A DNA stretch of 64,000 nucleotides from Kineococcus rubinsiae (GTDB taxonomy: Bacteria; Actinomycetota; Actinomycetes; Actinomycetales; Kineococcaceae): contig NZ_VWPY01000001.1 of assembly GCF_011839805.1 (NCBI RefSeq), forward strand, positions 310,001 through 374,000, in the 5' to 3' direction. The notes below the pieces were generated by a model. It did no database searches. It saw only the letters and a program-made list of their open reading frames with translations, and was not told the DNA's origin. Positions 8,571-16,393 of this stretch are shown in pieces. The position numbers and the translations under genes were made by a program. How positions within the stretch are numbered: position 1 is the stretch's first letter; each line of letters starts with the position of its first letter.

Positions 8571-9028
8571 CAGGCGTCCGGGTCGAAGCAGACGTCGAAC
8601 GCGCTGAGGGGGTTGGCGACGTCGACACCCCGGGCGTCGGGGATCGTGAACCCGCCGAGCAGCTTGGCGGGGCCGGCCGCGGTGTAGCAGGCGTTCGCGT
8701 GCACCTGCAGCTCGAACTTCCCCTCCTGCGCGGCGCCCGTCTGGTCGGTGAAGTCGACGAGGCAGATCCAGTCGCTGCCGGCACCCACGTCGGCCACCGC
8801 GGGACCCCCGCGGTCGCACGTGCTCCGCGCCGCGGCGGCGGCGACGCTCACGTCGTGGCCGAGGATCCGCTGCTGGTCCACGTACAGGCGGCCGAACGCC
8901 GGGGTCAGCGAGTCCTCGACGCGCGCCCGCGTGACGTCGGGGTGGCCGGCGGCGCTCAGCCCGGCCACGAGCGCGGCGGCGACGGCGAGCCCCGCCGCCG
9001 GCCTCGCGACGGTCCTCAGGTTCCTCAC
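8570..9028 (-). CDS. Secreted small protein of unknown function, four cysteines
   Basis: 152 residues. A clear signal peptide (MRNLRTVARPAAGLAVAAALVAGLSAAG) precedes a mature part with four cysteines (STCDRGG, DWICLVDF, NACYTA, DVCFDPD) that could form two disulfides. The GTG has GGAGG 6 bases upstream, partly inside the permease stop region, and the stop overlaps the next ATG. I do not recognise a named family. Its place between an ABC exporter and COG4705/DedA membrane proteins suggests an extracytoplasmic partner or sensor, but that is inference. Confidence 0.75.
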   Translation of the reverse strand: MRNLRTVARPAAGLAVAAALVAGLSAAGHPDVTRARVEDSLTPAFGRLYVDQQRILGHDVSVAAAAARSTCDRGGPAVADVGAGSDWICLVDFTDQTGAAQEGKFELQVHANACYTAAGPAKLLGGFTIPDARGVDVANPLSAFDVCFDPDA

Positions 9029-9030
9029 GA

Positions 9031-9921
9031 TCAGCCTCCGGTGATGTCGCGGCGCACCAGGGTGCGGTGGGCGACGGCCAGGCAGACCGCCGTCCAGGCC
9101 AGGGACACGAGGGCGCCCTGGACGAGCGGCCCCGTGACGGGGGTGGCGGTGAACAACCCGTGCCACGCCTCGAGCGGCGTGCTCAGCAGCGCGCGGCGCA
9201 GCCGGCCCGTCCCGCCCAGTGACCCCACGAGCCCCATGAGCAGGCCCAGCACCAGCGGCCCGACCACCCCCAGCGCGGGGTTGCGGGTCCGCACCGACAG
9301 CAGCACGGCCAGCGCCGTGTACCCGAGCAGCGGTGCCGCCGTGCTCGCCCAGGCGGCCGCGACGAGGGCGGCCGCCTGCGGCGCGCCGATGCTCTGCCCC
9401 GACAGCCCCGTCAGCGGCTGCGTGCCCACGAGCAGCACGCCCGAGGCGATCGCGCTGCCGCCCAAGACGACGAGGACGGCGGCGGCGAACGTCACGGCCG
9501 CCAGGGTCTTGGCCCGGAACACCTGCGTGCGGCTCACCGACCGGGTCAGCAGCGTCTTCCACGTCCCGTGCTGGTCCTCGCTCGCGAACACGTCCCCCGC
9601 GACGATGCTGGTCAGCAGCGGGAACAGGTACTGGGTGGCGAACCCGAGCAGCAGCAGCGGGACCGCGAACCCGCTGTCGTGCACGTGGCGGCCGAACAGC
9701 GTGTCCGCGGGCGGGCGCTGGCCCCGCAGCACGAGCACGACCAGCGGGGGCGCGATCAGCACCCCGGCCAGGACCGCCCGAGTGCGCACGAGGGCGGCGA
9801 GCTTGACCAGCTCCCACCGGTAGGCCGTCCACGTGCCCGGGGGACGCGGCGGGCGCGACGGACGGGGGACGAGGTGCGCGGCGGTCGACCTCTCGACGGC
9901 CCGGACCGGGGAGGGGTTCAC
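9031..9921 (-). CDS. ABC transporter permease (ABC-2 type)
   Basis: 296 residues with about six membrane helices after a 45-residue basic, proline-rich cytoplasmic start. The pattern TWTAYRWELVKL, then a large loop with DVFASEDQHGTWKTLLTRSVSRTQ, is characteristic of ABC-2 exporters such as bacitracin- and lantibiotic-type permeases. The GTG overlaps the TGA of the ATPase gene (GTGA), so the two are translationally coupled and form one exporter. Confidence 0.87.
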   Translation of the reverse strand: MNPSPVRAVERSTAAHLVPRPSRPPRPPGTWTAYRWELVKLAALVRTRAVLAGVLIAPPLVVLVLRGQRPPADTLFGRHVHDSGFAVPLLLLGFATQYLFPLLTSIVAGDVFASEDQHGTWKTLLTRSVSRTQVFRAKTLAAVTFAAAVLVVLGGSAIASGVLLVGTQPLTGLSGQSIGAPQAAALVAAAWASTAAPLLGYTALAVLLSVRTRNPALGVVGPLVLGLLMGLVGSLGGTGRLRRALLSTPLEAWHGLFTATPVTGPLVQGALVSLAWTAVCLAVAHRTLVRRDITGG

Positions 9922-10919
9922 GGGTGCACCTCCTGCCCGTCGGGGCCGGCGGGCGGACCCTCGGCGGGGGCGGGTTCGGTGAGCAGGAAGAACAGCGCCT
10001 CCAGCGGCGCCTCGCCGAGCGTGAGGCTGCGCACGGCCAGGCCGGCCCGCACGACCACGGAGACGTACAGGTCCACCGCCCCCTGCGTCCCGCGCACGGC
10101 CAGCTCCGCCCCGGCCCGCGCGACCTCCAGGCCGGGACGCCCCTGCGCCAGTTCGAGGGCACGGGTGTCGTCGCTGGTGCGCAGCAGGTGCGCCTGCGGC
10201 GGGGCCTGACGCCGGAGTTCCGCGATCGGCCCGTGGTGGGCCACCGAACCCCGCTTCATGATCGTGACGTCGTCGCAGACCTGCTCGACCTCGTCCATGT
10301 CGTGGCTGCTCAGCAGCACCGTGAGCCCCGACGCCGCGAGGCGCGCCACGAGGGCGCGCATGTCCCGGATGCCCGCGGGGTCCAGGCCGTTGGCGGGCTC
10401 GTCCAGCACGAGCAGGCGCGGGTCGCGCAGCAGCGAGGCCGCGACCCCGAGGCGCTGGCGCATCCCGAAGGAGTAGCCCGCCACCGCCTCCGTCTCCCGC
10501 CCCGTGAGGTCCACGACGTCGAGGACCTCCTCGACGCGCCCGGGCGCCGTGCCGCCGTCGAGGCCGGCGAGCAGCTGCAGGTTCCGCCGCCCGGAGAGGT
10601 AGGGGTAGAACCGGGGGCTCTCGAGGAACCCGGCCACGCCGTCCAGCGTCGCGTTGCCGTCGCGCGACCAGCTGCGCCCCAGCACCTCCAGGACCCCGGC
10701 GTCGGGGCGGACCAGCCCGAACAGCATCCGGAGGAAGGTCGTCTTGCCCGCGCCGTTCGGGCCGAGCATCCCGTGCACCTCGCCCTCGGCCACGTGCACC
10801 GAGATGCCGTCCACCGCGGTCAGGGTGCCGTAGCGCTTGGTCAGCCCCTCGGCCCGCACCGCCCACCCGGCGCGGGGCGCGGCGACGGCCCGTTCGGCGG
10901 TCGTCGGCTCGCTCGTCAC
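9918..10919 (-). CDS. ABC transporter ATP-binding protein
   Basis: 333 residues. Walker A is GPNGAGKTT, the signature YSFGMRQRLGVA, Walker B RLLVLDEPANGLDP, and the switch His is in SSHDMDE. The 90-residue C-terminal extension is typical of DRA/Bcr-type drug and peptide exporters. The GTG at 10919 lies 7 bases after TACCGT, a leaderless start. It is the first gene of the five-gene operon and is divergent from the response regulator. Export substrate is unknown; antimicrobial peptide or drug defence would fit the layout. Confidence 0.9.
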   Translation of the reverse strand: MTSEPTTAERAVAAPRAGWAVRAEGLTKRYGTLTAVDGISVHVAEGEVHGMLGPNGAGKTTFLRMLFGLVRPDAGVLEVLGRSWSRDGNATLDGVAGFLESPRFYPYLSGRRNLQLLAGLDGGTAPGRVEEVLDVVDLTGRETEAVAGYSFGMRQRLGVAASLLRDPRLLVLDEPANGLDPAGIRDMRALVARLAASGLTVLLSSHDMDEVEQVCDDVTIMKRGSVAHHGPIAELRRQAPPQAHLLRTSDDTRALELAQGRPGLEVARAGAELAVRGTQGAVDLYVSVVVRAGLAVRSLTLGEAPLEALFFLLTEPAPAEGPPAGPDGQEVHP

Positions 10920-10926
10920 CCGCACG

Positions 10927-10932
10927 ACGGTA
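10927..10932 (-). promoter_or_regulatory. -10 box of a leaderless promoter for the ABC exporter operon
   Basis: TACCGT on the minus strand lies 7 bases before the GTG of the ATPase gene, with no ribosome-binding site in between. Confidence 0.5.
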
Positions 10933-10938
10933 GGCACG

Positions 10939-10959
10939 CCACGTGAAGCCACGATGAAG
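10939..10959. promoter_or_regulatory. Tandem TGAAG repeat in the divergent ABC/two-component promoter region
   Basis: CCACGTGAAG is followed directly by CCACGATGAAG, so the TGAAG cores at 10944 and 10955 are 11 bases apart. OmpR/PhoB regulators bind head-to-tail repeats at one-helical-turn spacing. The response regulator encoded next door is the natural candidate. It could switch both the exporter operon and its own gene. Inference from pattern only. Confidence 0.45.
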
Positions 10960-10985
10960 GCCGCGGGTGGGTCACACTGGCCGGC

Positions 10986-11663
10986 GTGCGGGTGCTGATC
11001 GCGGAGGACGAGGTGCGGCTCGCGGAGCTGCTGCACCAGGCCCTGACCGAGGTCGGCTGGCGCCCGCAGGTCGTCGGCGACGGCACGGCGGCCCTCGCGG
11101 CCGCGCGCGCCGGGGGTGTCGACGTGGTGCTCCTCGACTGGATGCTGCCGGGCCTGCAGGGCCCCGAGGTGGTCGCCGCGCTGCGCGCCGAGGGGAACCT
11201 CGTCCCCGTCCTCATGCTCTCGGCCCGCGGTGGCCTGCAGGACCGGATCGCCGGGCTCGAGACGGGGGCCGACGACTACCTCGCGAAGCCCTTCGAGCTC
11301 GAGGAGCTCGTCGTCCGGCTGCGGGCCCTGCACCGGCGCGCGCAGCCGCCGTCCGCCGGGACCCTGCGCGCGGGCGACCTGCACCTGGACCCGGCCGCCC
11401 GCACCGTGACCCGCGCGGGGAGTCCCGTCGCCCTCTCGGCGCGGGAGTTCGACGTGCTCGCGGTGCTCATGGACCGCGCGGGCGAGCACGTCAGCCGCTT
11501 CGTCCTGCTCCAGGAGGTGTGGGACGGGAACACCGACATCGCGAGCAACGTCATCGACGTCCACATCGCCAAGGTGCGGGCGAAGATCGACACCCCGTTC
11601 CGGCGCAGCGCGATCCAGACGCTGCGCGGCGTCGGCTACCGCCTCGACCCCGCGGGCGGGTGA
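10986..11663 (+). CDS. OmpR/PhoB-family response regulator
   Basis: 225 residues. Receiver domain with acidic pocket AEDE near the start, phosphoacceptor Asp about 51 in LLDWMLPG, and Lys about 101 in LAKPF. The C-terminal winged helix (about 130-225) has LSAREFDVLAVLM and ends in the typical RGVGYRL. It overlaps the sensor kinase start (GTGA), so the pair is coupled. The GTG has a CACACT box 7 bases upstream and is probably leaderless. The divergent ABC operon is its likely target. Confidence 0.92.
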   Translation: MRVLIAEDEVRLAELLHQALTEVGWRPQVVGDGTAALAAARAGGVDVVLLDWMLPGLQGPEVVAALRAEGNLVPVLMLSARGGLQDRIAGLETGADDYLAKPFELEELVVRLRALHRRAQPPSAGTLRAGDLHLDPAARTVTRAGSPVALSAREFDVLAVLMDRAGEHVSRFVLLQEVWDGNTDIASNVIDVHIAKVRAKIDTPFRRSAIQTLRGVGYRLDPAGG

Positions 11664-13120
11664 ACCGCCTGCGCGGGCCGCGCGGCGTGCTCGCCCGACT
11701 GCCGCTGCGGCTGCGGCTGGTCGCCGGGTTCGGCGCGGCCATGCTGGTCCTCCTGACCGCGGCCGGCGCCTTCGTGTACTGGCGCGTCGGGTACGCGCTC
11801 GACCGCGGCCTCGACGTCGACCTGCGGGCCGCGGCGGACGAGGTGCGCCCGCTCCTCGCCGGTGACGGGACCTTCCGGGCCGCGGCCGCCGGCGTGCCCG
11901 AGCTGCGGGACGCGCAGGTCGTCGACGCCACGGGCCACGTCGTCAGCGCGGGGACGGACCTCGGCCCCGCACCGCTGCTGAGCGCGGCGTCCCTCGCGCA
12001 GGCCCGCCGCGGTCCCGTGACCGTCGAGGTGGGTTCCCTGCTCCCGATCAGCGCGCGCCCGCTGCGGCTGCTCGCGCAGCCCCTGGGCGACGCCGGCCTC
12101 GTCCTGGTCGTGGGGGTGCGGCGCGACGACCGCGACGAGGCGCTGCGGGAACTCGTGCTGCAGCTGACGATCGCCGGGCTGGGGGCCCTGCTCGTCTCCA
12201 CCGTGGTCGGTGAGCGCCTCGCCAAGGCGGCCCTCGCGCCCGTCGAGCGCTACCGCGCCCAGGCGCAGCGCATCGCCGCCGGCGCCACGGGCGTCCGGCT
12301 CGACGTGCCGCCCGCGCGCGACGACGAGGTGACCCGCCTCGGGCGCACCCTGAACGAGATGCTCACGAACCTCGAGGCGTCGGTGGCGCGCGAGCGGCGG
12401 TTCGTCGACGACGCCAGCCACGAGCTGCGCACCCCGCTCACCGTCCTGCTGACGCGCGTGCAGCTCGCCCTGCGGCGCAGCAGGTCCGTCGCGGAGCACG
12501 AGGCGGTGCTGCGCGAGCTGCAGACCGACGTCGCCCGGCTCGTGGAGCTCTCCGAGGACCTGCTGGCCCTCGGTGCCGCGGACGCCGGGACCCCGCAGGC
12601 CGGGGCGACCGACGTGGTGGGGCTCGCCCGCGACCTGGCGCGCTCCACCCGCGACGGTTCTCCCGACCTGCCCGCCACGTGGTCGCTCACCGGCCCGGAC
12701 GGGGGCACGGCTGCCGTCGACGTGCCCGAGGCGCGCCTGCGTCAGGTGCTGCTGAACCTGCTCACCAACGCGCAGCGGCACGGCGCGGACCCCGTCGCGG
12801 TCACCGTCGGGACCGCCCGCGGCGCCGCGGGAGACGTGGTCGTCCTCACCGTCACCGACGCCGGACCCGGAGTTCCTCCCGCGTTCCTGCCCCAGGCCGC
12901 CGAGCGGTTCGCCCGCACGGCCGAGGCGCGCTCCCGCCCGGGTTCCGGGCTCGGCCTCGCCCTCGTGGACGCCGTCGTGGCGGGTTCCGGAGGTGAGTTC
13001 CGCCTCTGCTCCGGCGGGGTCCACCACCGCTTCGAGCAGCGCCACGACGTCGCCTGCACCCACCCCGACGACGTCACCGCCGCCGTGGTCCTCCTGCCGC
13101 GCAGCGCCTCCGGCCGCTGA
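11660..13120 (+). CDS. Sensor histidine kinase
   Basis: 486 residues: TM1 about 17-40, an extracytoplasmic sensor of about 110 residues, TM2 about 160-180, HAMP, then a HisKA domain with DDASHELRTPLT (His about 253) and an HATPase domain with NLLTNAQRHG (N box), DAGPGVP (G1) and GSGLGLAL (G2). It is coupled to the response regulator by a GTGA overlap. The sensor has no recognised fold. Its stop is 2 bases from the convergent mntP remnant. Confidence 0.92.
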   Translation: MNRLRGPRGVLARLPLRLRLVAGFGAAMLVLLTAAGAFVYWRVGYALDRGLDVDLRAAADEVRPLLAGDGTFRAAAAGVPELRDAQVVDATGHVVSAGTDLGPAPLLSAASLAQARRGPVTVEVGSLLPISARPLRLLAQPLGDAGLVLVVGVRRDDRDEALRELVLQLTIAGLGALLVSTVVGERLAKAALAPVERYRAQAQRIAAGATGVRLDVPPARDDEVTRLGRTLNEMLTNLEASVARERRFVDDASHELRTPLTVLLTRVQLALRRSRSVAEHEAVLRELQTDVARLVELSEDLLALGAADAGTPQAGATDVVGLARDLARSTRDGSPDLPATWSLTGPDGGTAAVDVPEARLRQVLLNLLTNAQRHGADPVAVTVGTARGAAGDVVVLTVTDAGPGVPPAFLPQAAERFARTAEARSRPGSGLGLALVDAVVAGSGGEFRLCSGGVHHRFEQRHDVACTHPDDVTAAVVLLPRSASGR

Positions 13121-13122
13121 GG

Positions 13123-13473
13123 TCAGGCGCCCAGGACTCCGAGGTGCTCGAGCAGGATCCGGGTGCCGATGCGGTCCTCGTCCGCGGCGTCGTCCTCGCG
13201 GGCGGTGACCGCCTCGTGGACCATCTTCACCCCGATGAGGAGCAGCAGGCCGAAGGCGATCCAGTGGTCGACGGCCTCGATGCGGTCGCGGAACCCCCGG
13301 CCCAGCGCCCAGCCCAGCAGCGGCATGAGGGCCTGGAACCCGCCGAACGCGAGGACGAGGGCGACGGCGTCGCGGACGGTCAGCCGCCGCAGGTGCAGGC
13401 CCTTGGCCAGCGCGACCGCGAAGGCGTCGGCGGACACGCCGACGGCGATCACCAGGAGCGTGAGGAGGGACAT
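13123..13473 (-). pseudogene. mntP: mntP remnant: manganese efflux pump with internal in-frame deletion
   Basis: The first 95 residues match MntP (DUF204): VIAVGVSADAFAVALAKG with the conserved Asp, then FGGFQALMPLLGWALG and DHWIAFGLLLLIGVKM, giving the first three helices. After the acidic loop AREDDAADED the sequence jumps to RIGTRILLEHLGVLGA, which resembles the very end of full-length MntP (GIGxxILxEHL). Full-length members have about 190 residues and six helices; here 116 remain, so about 75 internal residues including helices 4 to 6 are missing without loss of frame. It is probably non-functional, unless it dimerises as a half-transporter. ATG preceded by GGGAGC-type sequence. Confidence 0.7.
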
Positions 13474-13503
13474 GGAGCGCGGGAGCCGATCCGGTGCGGG
13501 GCC

Positions 13504-13521
13504 GGCGAGCAGTCGCTCGCC
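13504..13521. other. Perfect GC hairpin in the mntP leader
   Basis: Arms GGCGAGC and GCTCGCC around a 4-base loop, about 30 bases before the mntP start. It could be part of an RNA leader, but I cannot find the conserved yybP-ykoY manganese riboswitch sequence. The rest of 13474-13702 holds no gene. Confidence 0.35.
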
Positions 13522-13671
13522 CGCCGGGATCCTGCCACACCCGGGGCCGTTCCCCGAAACCCCGGCGCCATCCAGAACCGTTGTCCCGCAACAGCTTGAC
13601 GTCCGTCACGGCGAAACCGCGTTGTCGGCCCGCCGTCCGCCGCGAGTGCGGTGCACCGAACTCCGCCGTGC

Positions 13672-13701
13672 GGCGGACCGGCGGGCGGCGGACCGGCGGG
13701 C
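13672..13701. repeat. Perfect 15-base tandem duplication
   Basis: GGCGGACCGGCGGGC occurs twice without a gap, directly downstream of the stop of the minus-strand reductase gene. It may be a slippage product. It can fold, but no clear terminator is formed. Confidence 0.6.
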
Positions 13702-13702
13702 G

Positions 13703-14857
13703 TCAGGGCAGCAGGCGCGCGTCCCGGTAGCGCTGCAGCGTGGCGAGCAGGGCCCGCTCGGTGCTGACGTAGCCGGTGAACCCCGCCAGCCGGCTGTTGG
13801 TCATGTCGGCGATGACCTCCATCGGCCGGCCGAGGTCGCTGTCGGTGTGCCACCACGACGCGACGCGCGTGACGTCCGGCTCGGCGAGCCCGTGCTCCGC
13901 GACGAGGCGGTCCCACACCTCCTGCGCGCCCGCCATCTGCTCCTCCAGCGGCTGGGGCTCCTCGCCCGGACCCACCGGCTCGACCCCGAGGTCGGCGGCG
14001 AGGCGCACCCAGAGCCGGCGCCAGCGCACGACGTCGCCGTTCACCACGTTGAAGGCCGTGTCGGCGGCCGCGGGCGTCGTCGCGGCCCACAGCTGGTGGT
14101 CGGCGAGCTGACCGGCGTCGGTGACGTCGACGACGCCGTTCCACTGCGCGAGCGAGCCCGGGAACACGAACTCCCCGCCGGTCGCCCGCACCACCGCCGC
14201 GTAGGCGCCGAGCGTCGAGGCCATGTTCATCGCGTTGCCCACCGCGAAGCCGAACACGGTGTGGGAGCGGTGGACCGACCACGTGAACCCGTGGCGGGCC
14301 GCGGCGGCGAACAGCTCGTCCTCCTGCGCGTAGTAGAAGTTCTCCACGGGCAGGCGCTCGGCGTCCTCGAGGAACGGGGTGTCCGGCACCTCGCCCTGGG
14401 CGTAGGCCTCGAACGGCCCCAGGTAGTGCTTGAGCCCGGTGACCAGCGCGACGTGCTGCAGCGAGCCCTGCTCCCCCAGCACGCGCAGCAGGTCGCGGAC
14501 CATCCCGCCGTTCACGCGGATGTTCTCCGCCTCGGTGTCCTGCCGCGCCCACGCGGTGATGAACACGTGCGTGGGGCGCAGGTCCGCGAGGGCGGCGGCG
14601 AGCGCCTCCGGGTCGCCCGCGAAGAGGTCCGCGGGCACGTGGGCGACGCCCTCGACCGTGGGCGTCCGGCGGGAGATGCCCGCCGTGCGCCAGCCCGCCG
14701 CGACGAGCTGCTCGCCCAGCGCCGTCCCCGTGATCCCCGTGGCACCGACCACGAGCGCGTGCGCCCCGGGGGGCGGGGTCCGCACCGGAGTCGGTGCGCG
14801 GTCGGGCGCCGGGGCGCCGTCGCGGCCGCTCGCCTGAATCTCGGAGTATCCACTCAT
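13703..14857 (-). CDS. PRISE-type SDR (NAD(P)H-dependent enone reductase family)
   Basis: 384 residues. Rossmann motif GATGITGTALG (about residue 38), then TGLKHYLGPFEAY and NFYYAQEDEL. These are the Lys and Tyr motifs of the PRISE family (progesterone 5-beta-reductase/iridoid synthase-like SDRs), which replace the usual YxxxK pair. SVHRSHTVFGFAVGNAMN matches the family substrate region. Such enzymes reduce C=C bonds of enals and enones. ATG follows TACGAT by 6 bases (leaderless). It is divergent from an XRE-cupin regulator, with GTATCCA repeated in the gap. Confidence 0.8.
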   Translation of the reverse strand: MSGYSEIQASGRDGAPAPDRAPTPVRTPPPGAHALVVGATGITGTALGEQLVAAGWRTAGISRRTPTVEGVAHVPADLFAGDPEALAAALADLRPTHVFITAWARQDTEAENIRVNGGMVRDLLRVLGEQGSLQHVALVTGLKHYLGPFEAYAQGEVPDTPFLEDAERLPVENFYYAQEDELFAAAARHGFTWSVHRSHTVFGFAVGNAMNMASTLGAYAAVVRATGGEFVFPGSLAQWNGVVDVTDAGQLADHQLWAATTPAAADTAFNVVNGDVVRWRRLWVRLAADLGVEPVGPGEEPQPLEEQMAGAQEVWDRLVAEHGLAEPDVTRVASWWHTDSDLGRPMEVIADMTNSRLAGFTGYVSTERALLATLQRYRDARLLP

Positions 14858-14923
14858 GTCAGCATCGTATCCAGTGCGCGAGGACCCGCCACCCCGCCGG
14901 GAACTCCCGGGGCGCACTACGCT
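14846..14923. promoter_or_regulatory. Divergent leaderless promoters with GTATCCA direct repeats
   Basis: TACGAT (minus strand, 14864-14869) lies 6 bases before the reductase ATG. TACGCT (plus strand, 14918-14923) lies 7 bases before the regulator GTG. GTATCCA occurs at about 14846 and 14867 (21 bases apart, two helical turns), a possible site for the XRE regulator. Confidence 0.45.
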
Positions 14924-14930
14924 GACGCCC

Positions 14931-15548
14931 GTGACCGCGCACGAGCCCACTGCCGCAACGGCTGACGGCGCGGGCATGACCGCCGCGCTCGACGAGGCCC
15001 TCGCCCGCGTGCTGCGCGGGGCCCGGCTCGCGCGCGGGCTGAGCACGGCCGCGCTGGCCGCCGCCTCCGGGGTGTCGCGCGCCTCGATCGTGAAGGTGGA
15101 GCGGGCCGACTCCCAGCCGAGCGCCGCCCTGCTGGCGCGGCTCTGCCCGCCGCTGGGCCTGACCCTGTCGGAGCTGTTCGCCCGGGTCGAGGGTCCGGGC
15201 ACCGCCGCGGACCGGGTGTCCCGGGCGCAGGACCAGCCCGTCTGGACCGACCCGGGCACCGGGTACGTGCGGCGGAACCTCTCCCCCCGCTCGGCCTCGA
15301 CCCTGGAGCTCACCGAGATCCTGCTGCCGGCCGGCGCGCAGGCCACCTACCCCGCCCAGGCCTACGCCGACCTCCACCAGCAGCTGTGGGTGCTCAAGGG
15401 GACGCTGCGCCTGCGCGAGGGCGCGCAGGTCCACGACCTGGGGGCCGGGGACTGCATCGAGCTCGGGCCGGCCGCGGAGTGCAGCTTCGCCAACCCGGGC
15501 CGGGCCGCCAGCCGCTACCTCGTCGCGGTGTCCCGGCGCCGCCCCTGA
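14931..15548 (+). CDS. XRE-family regulator with cupin sensor domain
   Basis: 205 residues. An HTH_3 domain (about 15-75: LRGARLARGLSTAALAAASGVSRASIVKVERADSQPS) is followed by a single cupin barrel (about 120-200: ADLHQQLWVLKGTLRLREG, DLGAGDCIELGP). Such regulators usually control a neighbouring catabolic or detoxification gene. The divergent PRISE reductase is the probable target. An in-frame ATG at 14856 would overlap the reductase start by two bases. The GTG at 14931 fits the TACGCT promoter better. Confidence 0.82.
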   Translation: MTAHEPTAATADGAGMTAALDEALARVLRGARLARGLSTAALAAASGVSRASIVKVERADSQPSAALLARLCPPLGLTLSELFARVEGPGTAADRVSRAQDQPVWTDPGTGYVRRNLSPRSASTLELTEILLPAGAQATYPAQAYADLHQQLWVLKGTLRLREGAQVHDLGAGDCIELGPAAECSFANPGRAASRYLVAVSRRRP

Positions 15549-15563
15549 CGCCTGCCCCGTCGA

Positions 15564-15582
15564 CGGTCCCGTCACGGGACCG
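15564..15582. terminator. Bidirectional hairpin between convergent genes
   Basis: Perfect arms CGGTCCCG and CGGGACCG around TCA. It sits in the 50-base gap between the XRE-cupin and TetR stops. No U-run follows, as is common for GC-rich actinobacterial terminators. Confidence 0.55.
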
Positions 15583-15599
15583 GCTGCGGCGCAGACCGG

Positions 15600-16289
15600 T
15601 CAGCCGCCGGCGGGGGACCGCACCGGCGCGAGCCAGAGCCCGACGAGGGCGTCCACGAGCCCGTCCGCGCAGTCGGACCAGCTGGCCCGCGCGGGCCGGC
15701 GCCCCTCCGCGAGCGCCGTCTCCCGCTCGGCCAGCACGTGCGTGACGAGCAGCCGGACCATGTCGCTGCGCTCGGCCCGCGCCGCGGCGGGCAGGTCGGG
15801 CAGGCAGGTCTGGAGGCCGTCGACGATGCCGCGCAGCGACGGGGAGCGCATCGCGGTCTCGACGACGAGGGCGTGGCGGCGGGGGTCGGCGGCGAGCTGC
15901 GCCGACAGCCGGGCGTACCAGGTGGGGTTCCCCAGCTGCTGCAGGTGCTGCGCCGTGGGCCGCACGAGCCCGTCGACCCAGTCGCGCAGCTCGGTCGAGC
16001 CCTGGACGCGGGCGAGGTGGAGCGCGCGGAGCTCCTCGACAGCGCCCGCGTGGCGGGCGACGACGGCCTGCACGAGGTCCGCGGCCGCGCCGAAGTGGTA
16101 GGTCACGGCGGCGTTGTTGCCCTGCCCGGCGGCCGCGCTGATCTGGCGGTGGGAGACGTTGTCGACGCCGTGCTCGGCGAACAGGCGCTCGGCCGCGTCG
16201 AGGATCGCCTCGCGGGTGGCCTGCCCGCGCGGGACGGGCCGCGCCCCGGGGGCGCCCCCGTCGTGCTCGGCCTGCGTCCTGCGCGCCAC
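15600..16289 (-). CDS. TetR family repressor of the MFS-cassette transporter
   Basis: 229 residues. The HTH is ATREAILDAAERLFAEHGVDNVSHRQISAAAGQGNNAAVTYHF, written here only for recognition of its start and end motifs, ATREAIL and AVTYHF. The GTG at 16289 has AGAGGGG 7 bases upstream; longer in-frame starts would run into the operator. It is divergent from the MFS-cassette gene, and a 20-base palindrome lies between them, so it most likely represses the transporter and itself. Ligand unknown, presumably a transported compound. Confidence 0.87.
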   Translation of the reverse strand: MARRTQAEHDGGAPGARPVPRGQATREAILDAAERLFAEHGVDNVSHRQISAAAGQGNNAAVTYHFGAAADLVQAVVARHAGAVEELRALHLARVQGSTELRDWVDGLVRPTAQHLQQLGNPTWYARLSAQLAADPRRHALVVETAMRSPSLRGIVDGLQTCLPDLPAAARAERSDMVRLLVTHVLAERETALAEGRRPARASWSDCADGLVDALVGLWLAPVRSPAGG

Positions 16290-16343
16290 CGCGAGCGCCC
16301 CTCTCTGGTTGCCTCTTGAAACGACCTGCCGGGTGTGCTCCAC

Positions 16344-16363
16344 TAAGTCAAGCACTTGACTTA
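16344..16363. promoter_or_regulatory. 20-base palindromic TetR operator
   Basis: TAAGTCAAG, CA, CTTGACTTA: two perfect 9-base arms. It is AT-rich in a GC-rich setting and lies between the divergent TetR and MFS starts. Size and symmetry match TetR dimer sites. Confidence 0.75.
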
Positions 16364-16393
16364 ACTGTAGCCCCACCCGACCGAAGGACCAGC

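Noticed and set aside
10986-11663. This response regulator as the missing KdpE
   Set aside because: It overlaps and is coupled to its own histidine kinase and is more than 30 kb from kdpD.
13474-13620. Manganese (yybP-ykoY) riboswitch before mntP
   Set aside because: The leader is long enough and has a hairpin, but the conserved GGGGAGUAG-type sequence and its partner are not visible.
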